In this document: one piece after another, positions 37,492 to 49,936 of the stretch
Position numbering within the stretch: position 1 is the first letter of the stretch
Layout: each line of letters starts with the position of its first letter
Notes under the pieces: model-generated
Database searches by the model: none
Seen by the model: only the letters and a program-made list of their open reading frames with translations
Told to the model about the DNA's origin: nothing
Translations under genes and position numbers: made by a program
NCBI RefSeq assembly: GCF_024323335.1
Contig: NC_066583.1
Coordinates: 362,553,377-362,617,376 of the forward strand
From: Lathyrus oleraceus
Taxonomy: Eukaryota; Streptophyta; Magnoliopsida; Fabales; Fabaceae
Reading direction: 5' to 3'
DNA length: 64,000 nucleotides

Positions 37492-38722
37492 TGAAGATGG
37501 CAAGAAACACAAAAAAGGGGGTCCAAATTGAGTTTCTAAAAATAAAAGTTTTTTCAAAACCAACTCAATAAAGCAATAACAGGAACAAGAAAAATAACAA
37601 AGTTATTTTTATACTAGTCCTTTGTTAACAAAACTACCTCTAGTCCACCCTACCAAGGTGATTTCGCCTTCTCAATAAGGACTTAATCCACTATAATCAA
37701 AACCTGATTACAAAAACCACAAATACAAACCATCTTTGTCTTCTTGAGTCTATCTAACTAAAACCTAGTCACTCAAGGAAACCACTTAATCAACTTTGAG
37801 ATTTAGAAGTGTGTGTTTACAAGTATTGCTTCTAAGAAAGCAGATTAATACAAGTTAAATACAATGAATATTTCACACAATAACGAGCAACAACTCTTGT
37901 GTATTTACAATGACTATACACATAAAATATTTACTATACCAGAGGGCGTGTGTATGAGCATAGTGTAGCAGCATGAGCATTATCTTTGTAAATTAGCAAT
38001 ATCTTCCAATCTTCCAAGTCTCCTTTATATAGGCAGTTAAAATATTCGTTGGATGGTAGAATTGGAATAGAAAATTGTAGTCGTCTCTTTGTGTAACAAC
38101 TTTCATATAGAAGACAAAATTGTACAATACTACCGTCCTTAGCCCACAAAATCAACACAGTGGAGGGAAAGGAGATCTTGTATTGTGTACTATGTTTTTG
38201 ATGCAAAACCTTTTGATCTTATCTACTAATCTTCATAGGTGTCTGATGAAAAAATGTTGAAGCATGCTTAGAAGGATCAAGAGACTAGTTAAAAGAATCT
38301 TCAAAACCTCAACCTTCAAAGTCTTGACAGAGTTCCTCAGAACCTGGTCTTCAGAGTCTTCAGATCGTATTCTTTAGAATATTCAGAACTTGAGCGCAGA
38401 ATCTTGAATGCTGACAATCCTTAAGAGGATCTTCAATCAAATTCATAGTCAGAAGCTTTATCACAAACGTTCATCAGAACCATTGTCTAAGAGCTTTCTA
38501 GAACTTGACAGCATCTTGTAAAGCACTTGTATCTCTTCAGAGTTAGAATGTGTTGAATCTAGAATCCGATGACGTCATACGTCAATGCTTTAGAGTCAGA
38601 ACTCGTTAGCAAAAGCTACAAACTAGATAAAAAACATTAGTGTACAAAATTGTTCTCTAAGAAACAATGTATTGTATCATTAAAACTAAAGGCCAAATGC
38701 AGAACCAAATCTTGTTCTTACA
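37492..38722 (-). repeat. 3' LTR of element C
   Basis: 1,231 bp, 67 bp longer than its partner. TATA box TATATAAA on the minus strand at 38024-38031. The short motif CTTCAGA and variants recur through its right half. Confidence 0.92.
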
Positions 38723-38737
38723 ATATTCCCTTTTTTT
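38723..38737 (-). other. Polypurine tract of element C
   Basis: On the minus strand AAAAAAAGGGAATAT lies directly before the LTR start TGTAAG, and is preceded by TTTTCATCAT, resembling the Sirevirus tract context. Confidence 0.75.
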
Positions 38738-39565
38738 ATGATGAAAAAACCATGTATTTTAATGACCATTTTTACTTGGTTTAATCACATAAAAATATCA
38801 GAGCGAGGTTTGTAAGCTCCTCCTAAATTTTATACAGTTGAAAATTATTTTTCAGCTTAGAATATCAGAGTTAGGCTTAACAAATATAAAAATCTCAATA
38901 AACATGAAAGAAATAACTTCCCATAAGGCAGAAGTTTGGTTGTTTCTATTTTCCCATAAGGCAAAAGCCTGGTTACTATCTTCCCATTAAGGTAAAAGCT
39001 TAATTGTAATGGTTGAAGTAACTTCCTAGAAAGCAACATCTTGGGTATATAAGTATTTCATTCAAAATCCTTGCTTGAGTGTCAGAAAGTATGGATATCA
39101 ATCTCGTCACAGGGCATGATTTGCCATAACTTTCATATCTTGATTGTATTCCTCATGTTCTGATTGTTAGCAGAACTTGAATATATTTGGTTCAGAGTTT
39201 GTATATGCTTGGTTCAAAGTTTGTATACTCCTAGTTCAACCCTGATTCTCAAACATAAGTCTGGTTTCTATGAACTAGATTCAGCTTGCTTGGTTAATTC
39301 CTTAGGACCTGAAACACTTGGTTAACATGGTGAACTTTTTCAAAGTTCTCAAAATCACCAATGTCAGAACATATAAATACATGTTTGGGTTTCACAATGG
39401 AATTAAATATATAAAAATCAGATTCGTTCTTTCTCCCCCTTTGTCATCATTAAAAAGACAAAATAAAAGACAAAGTAAACCAAGAATACAATTTAATTTC
39501 ATTAAATCGAAAACTCAATACAGAAATGAAACAGAAAACAAAGATAACACAAAGTTTTAAAAAAA

Positions 39566-41770
39566 CTAGGGTTTATGAGGGGGTGGTATTCTTGATAAGA
39601 TCTCTCCAAGCAGCCTTTCAATCTTTGAAGTATTTTCATCCTGATGCTTGAGTCTTTCTTTAACTTCAGAATTCTCGGTTGTCAGATGCTTCAAAGTCTT
39701 CAAAATGAATTCCTTTATAACCAAAGTCTTCTTGAGTCCAGAGTTACTTCCAACTTCAAGAGAAATATCAGAAGCAACCATAGTATTCTGGTCTGGAGAA
39801 GGCGGTGGAGTCACAACTAGACTAGGAAGCAGAAGTGTGTGAGGAACCTTCTAAAGTAAAGGTTCAATTATACCAGAGAGTCTATCATGGAAGTTCCTTT
39901 TGGCTTCCTTCCGGAACACAATCTCTAACTCTTCAGAGTTGACTTCTATCTAACTTCTGAAGTTGTTGGTCAGCGCACAAACTTCATAGAGGTTTGCATT
40001 AGAATTGCAAGCCTCGTCGAGAACATTGAGTCTGCCAACAGCATTGCCTTCAAACTGAGTAAGCATTTCATCCAAGGGTGTAGGGTGAATGTTGGTTTGA
40101 AAGATTATTTTTTCAGAATAGGGTTGAGGGTTTCTATCTGGGAAGGTTGTAAGCTCAACTTCTGACTCAATATCAGAATTAATGTTTGATTCTATAATTG
40201 GGGCGTCAGGGTGAATGCAGTTAGATGGTTGAGGGGTTTTAGAAGGAATTTGAGAGGGCGAGTTTTTTGGTTGGGATAAGAGAAAATATGGAAAGAGTGG
40301 TTGATTTATTGGTGTAATGGTGGAGGTTAATATTTTAGAAATAGTTGGTGAGGGTAGTGGAATAGTGACATTTGGATTTTTGGATTAGGGAGTAGAAATA
40401 GGCATGGGTTCTAGAACATATGGAACATTGTATGGAAGTGTGATTGGGATGGATGAAGTGATGTTAAAGGATGGGATGGATGAATTATTAATAATGATAA
40501 TCAGACGAGTGTCAGAAGGAACAAAAGTTCTAGCAGAAGTAGCTCCATAAGCTCTAGGTTCTTCAGTAGAAGCATCCAGATTCTCCCAGGAAACCTTGAA
40601 CTTATTGGTCATTCTCACAAAATTATTCTTAGAAATCTTAATCTTCTTCTTTGGGTTGGCCTTAGAAGCAGCAAGAAGAGCATTTGCATGACACTCCTCC
40701 TGAAACTTTACCACATCATTCAGAGAATATGATGTTGAGAAGATAGGAAAATCTTCCAAAGGTATCCTTTTGTTATGGACCATGTCCTTGGGCATTTCAA
40801 CGAGAGGACTTATCACATCAATAATAATCCCAATTTTCTTCAGACCTTTTGTGTTAAGCAATTTTCCAGTCATGGGTTTCATACCTTCTATAAACTGATC
40901 ATCTGTTAGAGACTCAATCAACTCGTTCTCCATCAGAATGTTTGAAATCAGCCTACCCAAAGGGATGTAGCTCTTTGTCCTTTTGCTACCATCTCTGGTG
41001 TCTCTTACAATGTCCCTTAGATTCTGAAACAGAAGTGTAGGAAGATTCAGCCTCTTTCCAGATTCAATATAGTAACAGATATATTGTTAATCACCATTGA
41101 TGTAGCCGGGGGAGTTGGTTGTTGGTCTTGGATTAATGCATCCAAGGAGAATTCTAGCCCAAACCTTCAGATGAGGATGAAGATCCTTAATCTTGATAGA
41201 TTTATTTCCAGTGGAAAAAATCAATTTAGACAACTAATCCAAATTGGATTCCTTTTCCACCATTTGTTCACATCTTATTCCAGACCCATCATGACCAATG
41301 AGTTTGACAATAAGCTTCTCAGATATCATTATCTTCTTTCCAAACACAAAGGAGGTGACTTGGAACGAAGATAACTTATCATGAATCTAGAATTCTCTCA
41401 CTAGGTTGAAGAAAGACGGGCCTCGCAAACAGTTGAAGAAATTTTCCCAACCTTGAAATCTTACAGCAGTAAGAAAGTCTATTTCATTGTCCTTCATATT
41501 GTTAAACTCCACCAGGAGTTCTCCCAGCACTTCCAGTTTCTCTGCAGAAAAGTTCAAGGTAACCTTGGGAACATTATATGCATCTTCAGTACAAACAAGT
41601 TCTCCTGAAGAAGATCTTGATGTAACAATATCTAGCAGATGAGGAAGTTGAGTTTGTGGTTGTGAAGATTCAGAAGAACCACTGTCAGTTTGTTAAGTTG
41701 TAGCAACACATTATCGTTGAACTTGTCGTTGATCTTAAGTTTGTTGAGCAGATTGTTGTGAATATGCCAT
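39566..41770 (-). pseudogene. Element C third gene, plant-transposon-type protein, broken
   Basis: Starts at an ATG at 41770 (MAYSQQSAQQT) and has stops and frameshifts. Recognisable stretches are FQGWENFFNCLRGPSFFNLV, TSFVFGKKIIISEKLI, KIKDLHPHLKVWARILLGC, YICYYIESGKRLNLPTLLF, IPLGRLISNILMENELIESL (40906-40965), and a C-terminal coiled-coil-like part ending at 39566 (IERLLGEILSRIPPPHKP). The order 'conserved N-part, then WARILL, then short YYI..GK segment' parallels element A ORF2 (LEARAFLVLLL, CIMIGKSVDVAAL), so I infer a shared family. It has the same orientation as C pol and lies 3' of it, where some Sireviruses carry an 'env-like' gene; I see no signal peptide. Confidence 0.6.
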
Positions 41771-42299
41771 TGTTGATGAAGAAAAGGGTTTTAGGGTTTG
41801 CTTAAAGTTTTAGCTTGAAGAGAGAAAATGTAGGTTGTGATAGTAGTGAAAGTGTGTGAATTGAGTGAGGTGAGTTTAAATATAAATTTTTGCAATCATG
41901 ACAAACATAAAGAAAACAGAAAAAATCTGACAAAGGGGTAAAGCATGAAATATTTTACCTAATCCCAAGGTATTTTCACCCAAGGTGTCACATCAGACGT
42001 CAGAAATAGTTTAGTTTTCTAAGACATATATCTTAAAAACTATTCCACTATTCAAGACTGATTGACAACTATTTAATGAAAAATTGTTCAGTATCCATAA
42101 AGCAGATTTGTCTAACCAAATAAACTCTGACTGTATACATTTGAACTTATGAAACATTCTCACTTCAGAAGAATCACATGTTCAGAACAACCAACAAATC
42201 TCGGACTTTCATTTTTCAGTTTTGAGAGATTAACATTCTGAGAAAAACATCTTTTTCATTTTGGACATAAGTCCATTTTCAAAAAAATTAGAATGAAAA

Positions 42300-45200
42300 C
42301 GAATCTATCTTCAGTAAGGGTTTTGTAAAGATATCAACATATTTATGGTCGGTATCAATAAATTTTAGATTTAAAATTCCCTTTTGAAGATATTCATGTA
42401 TAAAGTGATGCTTTATCTCAATATGTTTTGCTCTAGAATGCAAAATGGGATTCTTAGATAAATAAATAGCATAAGTATTATCTCAATATGTTTTGCTCTT
42501 ATGGATGTACGTTCCTTCTGGACTTTGATTGATATGAATCCCTAGAAAGAACTTGAGTTATCCCATCAGACTCATTTCAAATTATGCCTACATAGACTTA
42601 GAAATTCCTTGGACAAAGTAGCATTAGCATAACCAAATATGATATCATCAATGTAAATTTGAATAATAAGAATTTCATTTTTGAATGACTTACAGAATAA
42701 TGTTGTATCAACTTTTCCTCTGGTGAAATCATTTCCTAAAATAAAATTTCTTAGTCTTTCATACCATACTCTAGGAAGTTATTTTAGACCATACAATGAT
42801 TTCTTCAGTTTGAAAATGAAATATGGGTTTTTAGGATTTCCAAAACCAAGGGGTTGGTTTACATACACTTCTTCAATAATGTAACCATTGAGAAATGCAT
42901 TCTTAACATCCATCTGATATAAGATGATGTTATAACTAACTACAAAAGAGATTAAGAGACGAATTGACTATAACATGGAAAATGGTGCAAAGGTTTCTAT
43001 ATAGTCAATCCCTTCTTGATGACTATAACCTTGTACTACTAGTCGAGCCTTATTTCTTACTACCTCTCCTTGTTTGTTCAGCTTGTTTCTGAAGACCCAC
43101 TTTGTTCCAATAACATGAGTTCTTTTGGGTCTTGGCACAAGATCCCAGACATCATATCTGGAGAATTGATTGAGTTCCTCTTACATATCCATAACCCATT
43201 ATGTGTCAAGAAGCACTTCATCAATTGATGTAGGCTCTATTAGAGACACCAAATCCAGAAGAGTCACTTCAAAAGGTTTGAAAGAGGATTTGGTTCTGAC
43301 AGGTTCAGACTTGTCTCCTAGAATCAATTCATTAGAATATAAAGATTTATGTATGTGCCCTCTCATAGGAGTATGAGCTTAAACAAATTATGGTTGAGGA
43401 GATTCAGAGTCTTTCGCTTCAGCTTCTTTTACTTCTGAAGTCTTTCCTTCAGAACCTGAATAAGTGATCTCCAGATCTGCAAATTTCTTAACTAGATTTA
43501 ACTTTTTGCAGTCAAGCTTATCATCGAATATGAGTATTTATTCTCCAACAATCTATGTATCAGTATTGTATACTTTATAGCTTTTTAAGTGTTCAGAGTA
43601 TCCAAACATGATGCACTTATGTGCCTTAGAATCAAACTTTCTCATATTCTCCTTAGTGTTCAACATAAAACAAGAACATCCAAAAGGATGAAAATATAAA
43701 ATGTTGGGCTTCAGATTCTTCCACAATTCATAGGGAGTCTTACCCAAAATAGGTCTTATAGAGATCTTATTCTGAATATAACACAATATGTTGACTGCCT
43801 CTGCCCAAAAGTACTTACCCACATTAGTCTCGTTGATCATGGTTTTGACCATCTCTTGTAGAGTCTTATTATCCCTCTCTACAACTCCATTTTATTATGG
43901 AGTTCTATGACAGAAGAAATCATGGGAAATGCCATTAGCATCAAAGAGTTATTCAAAGTCTTTGTTTTCAAATTATCCACCATGATCACTTCTGACTTTT
44001 ACGATTCTAAGATCCTTCTCATTTCGCACTTGGGAGCAGAAGATAGAAAACACAGAATGTGACTCATCCTTGTGTCTGAGAAATTTCACCCATGTCCATC
44101 TACTGTAGTCATATATAATGACTAGTCTATACTTCTTACCATTGATAGAGGTAGTTTTCACTGGACCAAACAAGTCAATGTGAAGAAGCTCCAATGGCCT
44201 GGAGGTTGAAACAACATTTTTAGCCTTAAATGAAGTTTTAGAAAACTTGCCTTTCTGACATGCTTCACGAAAAGCATATGAAGAAAACTTTAGATTTGGC
44301 AGGCCTCTGACTAAATTAAATTTATTTAGCTGAGAAATCCTCCTCATGCTAACATGGCCCAATCATCTATGCCACGTCCGTTTCTCTTCATTCATAGACA
44401 TAAGACATTTTACATTTTGATTTTCCAAATCATAAAAGTCTGATCTTGTAAATGTTGTTCTTCCTCTTTCTATTGAAAAGAACTAAGCCACCCTTTTGAC
44501 TAACAACTTTACAAGAATTTTGATTGAAAATAATGTCATAACCATTGTCACTTAATTGACTTATGGATAACAAATTATGCATTAATACTTTAATTAAAAG
44601 AACGTTAGTAATTGAAGGGAGTGTATTGTTACCTACTGTTTCGAAGCCAATGGTCTTCCCTTTTCGATCACCTCTGAAACTGACGACGCCTCCAAGCTTA
44701 AGTTCCAGGCTTTGGAACATATGTCTTCTCCCCGTCATGTGTCACAAGCACCCAGAGTCCAGGTACCATGATTGGTGTCTTAACTCTGTTGCTAAATATA
44801 TCTGGAACATATACTATCTTATCCTTAGGTACACATATCTTTCTGGGTCCTTTTTGGTTAGTCTTCCCAAAGTTCTTAACTAACTTGGGTTTCTGTGTAG
44901 GATATCTATACATGAATGCATGATTAGAATGTGCGTGAGGTTTTGCTTTAGCCTTAGGCTTAGAAACAGTTCTACCTTTAGGCCTAACATCATTTTGTTT
45001 CCCAGAAGGAACAAAATGTGACTGAAGAGTATTTTCCTTGTCATCTTTTTCAGAATCAAATTCGTGAACAGAATCATAGCCAATGCCCTTTGTCCCGTTT
45101 CCACTAACGCCATAAACCATGGAAGCCATTAAGCTTCTATTCAAGCTTTTAGCAAGAAATTTATGGAAAGATTTATCATATTTATATATGATATCACCAG

Positions 45201-46560
45201 AACTTTTAGAGGCTTTAGAAAGAATTTTCTTTTTCAGGTTTGATACTCTTGCATTGAGGCATAGAGTTGTTGTTTTTCAAAATGAGATTTTCTTCACTAA
45301 AACTTGAAAAATATTTCTGAACCTTAAAATAAGCTTCTGATTTAGATACATGAATCTTCTTCAGATCCTTGTATTTTCCCAGAAGATTCGGATATTTTTC
45401 CAGAACTTTTGATAAACTAGATTCAAGCTCAGAACGAATTTTTTTAAAAAATACCTCTTCAGAATCTGACTCTGATTCTGATTCTGATTAAATCATTTAT
45501 GTAGGAGCTTATGTGCAAGCCATCAGTGCCATGTTATCCGGCTCTTCTTCAGAATCATCTTCTGAAGACTCTGAATCGTCCCATGTAGCCATCAGACCCT
45601 TCTAATTTCCTCTGAAGTTCTTCCTGTGACTTTCTTTCTTTAACTTGGGACATTAATTCTTGAAGTGGCCAGGTTCATTGCACTCAAAGAACGCGAGTTC
45701 TTTTCTAGCTCTAACCTTCTTGGGTTCAGAAGTGGACTCAGAATGACCACTTGTCCTTCTTTGTCCTCTGAATTTTCCTTACTTTTTCTTTCAGAGTTGA
45801 TTAACATGTATGGATAGAAGAGACCATTTATTTTCTTCTTCTGATTACTCTTCAGACTCTTCATCGATTTCTGCTTGAAGAGCTTTTATCTTCTCAGATC
45901 TACCTAAAGAATTTAGAACAACATAATTACTCTTTCTCTTGGGCTCATCTTCCTTGAGCTTAATCACATGACTTCTTAAAGAACTAGCCAATTCTTCAAG
46001 AGAAATGTTGTCAATATCCTTTGATAACTTCAGATTTGTTACCATATGTCTCCAATGCTTAGGTAGACTTCTGATGATCTTCTTAACATGATCAATAGTA
46101 GAATACCCTTTGTCCAAAACCTTAAGTCATGCAACAAGAGTCTGAAACCTTGAGAACATGTTCTTAACAGTTTCTTCATCCTCCATCTTGAATACTTCAA
46201 ATTTTTGAATCAAGACAAGAGCCTTGATTTCTTTGACTTATGCATTCCCTTCATGCGTAGTATCTCTGTTGGTTATTTTCTCATACTCAGTATATGAAAT
46301 AGAGTTTATCAATATGGTTATTGCTTTATGATGATTCTTATAGTATTTCTTCTATTGATATGTCATCACTCTTCTTTCAACTTTATTACAACTTGCATCT
46401 ACTGGGTGTTCGTAGCCATCAACTACCATATCTTATAGATCAACATTGTGACCTAGAAAGAAGCTCTATATTATATCCTTCCAATAGTCAAATATATCTT
46501 CATAAAAAATTAGAGGTTTAATATTGTAACGATCCTTATCATTTGTTTGAGTAGGTGGTG
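42300..46560 (-). pseudogene. Degenerate gag-pol of element C (Sirevirus-like)
   Basis: From right to left on the minus strand: gag (DHVKKIIRSLPKHWRHMVTN, 46030-46095); zinc knuckle ECNEPGHFKN (about 45660-45690); acidic Ser/Glu region; GAG-pre-integrase (LMHNLLSISQLSDNGYDIIF, 44520-44580); integrase (GHVSMRRISQLNKFNLVRGL, LLHIDLFGPVKT, VKVRSDHGG, 43973-44362; then GKYFWAEAVNILCYIQN, 43770-43820); RT (QMDVKNAFLNGYIIEEVYV near 42900; YIDDIIFGYANATLSKEF near 42640); and the end of RNase H (HIEIKHHFIHEYLQKG, DIFTKPL near 42310). Most of RT's C-terminus and RNase H is deleted, and frames are broken throughout. Confidence 0.85.
42414..42499 (-). repeat. 21-bp direct repeat at a deletion scar in element C
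   Basis: The same 21 bases occur at 42414-42434 and 42479-42499, where RT sequence (about 42500 and up) passes directly into the end of RNase H. One copy is in place in RNase H and the other appears pasted at the junction, suggesting break repair using a nearby template. Confidence 0.7.
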
Positions 46561-46642
46561 GTGGAGGGCAACCATTGTGTTTCACGCTGGATCTTTATCT
46601 GACACTTAAGTGTTTGATAATCTTATTAAGACCACAACCGGA

Positions 46643-46654
46643 GCTCTGATGCCA
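46643..46654 (-). promoter_or_regulatory. Primer binding site of element C, initiator tRNA-Met type
   Basis: Minus strand TGGCATCAGAGC, two bases inside the 5' LTR; 11 of 12 bases match the usual copia site TGGTATCAGAGC. Confidence 0.85.
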
Positions 46655-46656
46655 AT

Positions 46657-47820
46657 TGAAGGTGGCAAGAAACACATGAAGGGGGGTTTGAATTGGGTTT
46701 CTAAAAACAAAATCTATTTCAAAACCAACTCAATAAAGCAATAACACGAACAAGAAAAATAAGAAAGTTATTTTTATATTGGTCAGTTGTTAACGAAGCT
46801 ACCTTCAGTCCACCCTACCAAGATGATTTCGCCTTATCAATAGGGACTTAATCCACTATAATCAAAACCGGATTACAAACACCACAAAGATAAATTGTCT
46901 TTGTCTTCTTGAGTCTATCTGACTAAAACCTAGTCACTCAAGGAAACCACTCAAACAACTTTGATATTTATAAGTGTGTGTTTACAAGTATTGGTTCTAA
47001 GAAATAAGATTAACACAAGTTAAATACAATTAATATCTCACACAATAACGAGCAACAACTCTTGTGTGTTTACAAAGACTATACACAAAAAATATTTACT
47101 ATATCAGAGAGCATGTGTATGAGTGTAGCATAATAGCATGAGCATTAGCGTTGTAAATTAGAAACATCTTCCAATCTTCCAAGCCTCCTTTATATAGGTC
47201 GTTAAAATATCTGTTGGAGGATAGAGTTAGAATAGCAAATTGCAGTTGTCTCTTTGTGTAACGGTTTGCACATAGGAGACAAAACGGTAGAATAGTATTG
47301 TCCTTAGCTGACAAAATCAACATAGTGGAGGGAAGGGTGATATTGTATTATGTACTATTTTTTTATGCAAAACCTTTTGATCTTGTCTTCTAATCTTCAG
47401 AGGCTTCGATCTTCAGAGTCTTGACATAGTTCCTCAGAACCAGGTCTTCATAGTTTTCAAATCTTGTTCTTCAGAATCTTCAGAACTTTAGCACAATATC
47501 TTGAAGGCTGACAATCCTTCAGAGGCTCTTCAATCAGAGTCACAATTAAAAGCTTTAGCATAAACGTTCATCAAAATCGTTGTCTAAGAGCTTTCTAGAA
47601 CTTGACAGCATCTTGTAAAGCACTTGTATCTCTTTAGAGTCAGAGTGTGTTGATTCTAGAATTTGATAATGTCACACATCAATGCTTCAGAGTCAAAACC
47701 TGTTAGCAAAATCTACTCACTAGATAAAAACTATTAGTGTACAAATTTGTTCTCTAAGAAACAATGCATTATTTTCATCAAAACTAAAGGCCAGATGCAT
47801 AACCAAATCTTATTCTTACA
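46657..47820 (-). repeat. 5' LTR of element C
   Basis: 1,164 bp. TATA box TATATAAA on the minus strand at 47189-47196. At least six CTTCAGA motifs occur within about 47390-47690. Confidence 0.92.
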
Positions 47821-47916
47821 CTAACCACCACACGTTGTTATATAACTAATAAGGCCTCTGAGTATCCCTTCTCTTACAGGGGCAACGTGCACACATGTAC
47901 TTTTTTACTAGTACAA
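47821..47916. other. Continuation of the LTR-like host sequence of element C
   Basis: Follows on from 37486 after removal of element C. No gene. Confidence 0.4.
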
Positions 47917-48022
47917 AATTAAATATCATTTTCAAAGTGTTCTTCTTTTTTCAAATGGTTTGGAACTATGTGAACATTCACAAAGTAGAAAATTTCAAAA
48001 ACTAAAATAGATTTTGAGAAAT
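47917..48022 (+). repeat. Sirevirus-like LTR fragment, left of element B
   Basis: Closely matches 29735-29840 inside the LTR of the 2.9-kb block. The match resumes at 61788 on the far side of element B. Confidence 0.9.
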
Positions 48023-48256
48023 TGATAACACGAAATTATATCACATTTTAAGACTTAATTCAATTAGATTATATTATCATTTACTTTCGGTTTACTGCAT
48101 TTTATGGGATATTACGTGGTATTTTCTTCCTAATTGTCGCAGGTAGTCTATTTTGAAGAACAAGTGAAAATGGAAGAAAAGGAGGTGTAAAAAGGAATAA
48201 AAAGGAAACAAATAACAAAGACCAAGCCCAGCCCAAAGAAAGTGCACGTTATGACT

Positions 48257-48391
48257 GTGACGGGCGTCACAAGGGTTGTGACGAGCGTCACACTAAAAGC
48301 ACTCCTGTGACGGGCGTCACAAGGGTTGTGACGAGCGTCACACTAAAAGCACTCCTGTGACGAGCGTCACACATGGTGTGACGAACGTCAC
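48257..48391 (+). promoter_or_regulatory. Six GTGACGNGCGTCAC palindromes in three pairs, U3 of element B
   Basis: Starts at 48257/48278, 48307/48328 and 48357/48378: 21 bp within each pair, 50 bp between pairs. Each palindrome holds two inverted TGACG cores, the core bound by TGA-type bZIP factors in plants. The array lies 130-265 bp upstream of the TATA box, so an enhancer role is plausible but unproven. The copy in the 3' LTR is at 60221-60355. Confidence 0.8.
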
Positions 48392-48520
48392 ACCAGTCCT
48401 CTATATTTTTGGCGCAAGGAACTCAACTGACCACGTTGAAAGCTATTTCCACGCACGCTTAACCCTCGGAACGAGACCACGCACACGGAAACCCTTGAAA
48501 AGCAGTTACACCAGCAGCTG

Positions 48521-48529
48521 TATAAATAG
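48521..48529 (+). promoter_or_regulatory. TATA box of element B LTR promoter
   Basis: TATAAATAG, a strong match to the plant consensus; copy in the 3' LTR at 60485-60493. Confidence 0.75.
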
Positions 48530-49829
48530 CAGCTAATTGGGAAGTTTCAAAGCCCGGTTTTTCCACGCTCATATTGCCGAAGCTCTGCCAAATTTTCTTG
48601 TCACACCTTTTGCTTATTTTTTCCTTTCCAGCACTTAACATTGTTTATTTTATTTATTTCTTTTGCAAGCTTTACATTCTTTTTCCCTTGCAAAATTTAC
48701 CTTTCCCGTTTCAGCTTCTAGATATTTTTCGCATAATAGTTTCTACGCCGGAAACTATTGTGCAACTTTATACTGGATTTAACCTTACGTTATATTCCAG
48801 TTTTATTTCCTTGATTTAATTTACTGTTTAATTGAAGAATCCAAGAACAAATCCTACCGGCTTATGGTGGAGTGTTCAAGACTATTGTATTACGCATTTA
48901 GGTTCTTTAATCATTATTTAATATTTTGTTTTATTATTTATCTATATTATCTGCCTGGAATGAGTCTGTTTATGCATGATATAAATTCTTATTTGTTTAG
49001 CATGTCTGGCTAATTTGCCTAGGTATCGGTATGTAAAGTAAGCAGAATAAGGGATCAAGACTGAGTCGGTCTATCTAAACTTAAAATCAAAATCAATCTT
49101 TTTACGGTCTCAACTTACAGGTTTAATAACAAGATTTTTTACAAAAGTAAAAGACATAAAGAAGTTAAAATCAATAGAGCGAGAGTTTGAGATTTTAACT
49201 GGACAGTGTAAGTTAGGCATTAATTCTAGATCAGGGCGAGAGCAAGTTTTAGAGTTAATTAAATTCTGACCTTTTCCAAAAAGTATTTTTAAAGATTGAA
49301 TGTGAGGACGAGAGTTAAGCATTTGGATTTAATTATATAACCTAAGTCAACAGAGCGAGAGTTTGAGATAAGGGTGTTTAAAACGGTCAGTATTTTCTTA
49401 AAAAGAGTTTCTGCAACTTTATTGCTTTCAAAATATGGTTTTTGACTTAATTATAAGTGACAGCAACATTAATATAAAATCATGGTTTATTCAACAGAGC
49501 GAGAGTTTGAGATAGAACCTTTAACCAATAAAGTTAACCGAAACGATTCATTTTAAAACCAAGAAGCCGACAAAGACTTGATTCCCTAGTTTTGACGAAC
49601 TACATACCGATATCCGTTTTATTAATATTTAATCTAGATATTAGTTCAGCTCTTAGTTTTTTCCCCAAACAATCAAACATTTTCACCTTAGATTTACGTA
49701 GTAACCTTAGATAACGGTATATCGATTCATAAGTCCCTGTGGGATCGATATCTTTTAAAACTACGCGATAGAACTGTGCACTTGCAGTTTGTATCCCAAA
49801 TTCGACTCATAAAGTCGCGATCAAGTTTT

Positions 49830-49847
49830 TGGCGCCGTTGCCGGGGA
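49830..49847 (+). promoter_or_regulatory. Primer binding site, tRNA-Asp (element B)
   Basis: TGGCGCCGTTGCCGGGGA, identical to the site in element A, six bases after the LTR end. Confidence 0.95.
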
Positions 49848-49936
49848 TTTTTATTCAATCGATATCGTAACTCTTCCGTTACGCTGTAGAGACTAAGGTT
49901 TCTTTTCCTTCTATTTTCTTTCTTTCGTTGATTTGT

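Larger units (their letters stand above)
37492..47820 (-). mobile_element. Element C: old Sirevirus-like Ty1/copia element, minus strand
   Basis: A 10,329-bp element flanked by the 5-bp duplication CTAAC (37487-37491 and 47821-47825). The LTRs are 37492-38722 (3' LTR) and 46657-47820 (5' LTR), beginning TG and ending CA. They have many differences and indels, so the insertion is old. It has an initiator-Met-type primer site, a purine tract, a broken gag-pol with a deletion between RT and RNase H, and a broken third gene after pol. A long region after pol and an extra gene are Sirevirus traits. Confidence 0.92.
48023..49823 (+). repeat. 5' LTR of element B
   Basis: Starts TG and ends CA. The promoter region has three palindrome pairs (48257-48391) followed by a TATA box at 48521-48529. 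Small open frames downstream of the TATA box are copied in both LTRs only because the LTRs are near-identical. Confidence 0.97.

Noticed and set aside
48257..48391. Regularly spaced palindromic repeats resembling a CRISPR array
   Set aside because: Spacers are short and repeated rather than unique, the repeats lie in an LTR of a plant retrotransposon, and no cas gene is present.
48459..49322. Small frames in the element B LTR (copied at 60423-61286)
   Set aside because: Duplicated with the LTR and downstream of the TATA box in untranslated leader; no domain and no selection signal that I can see.
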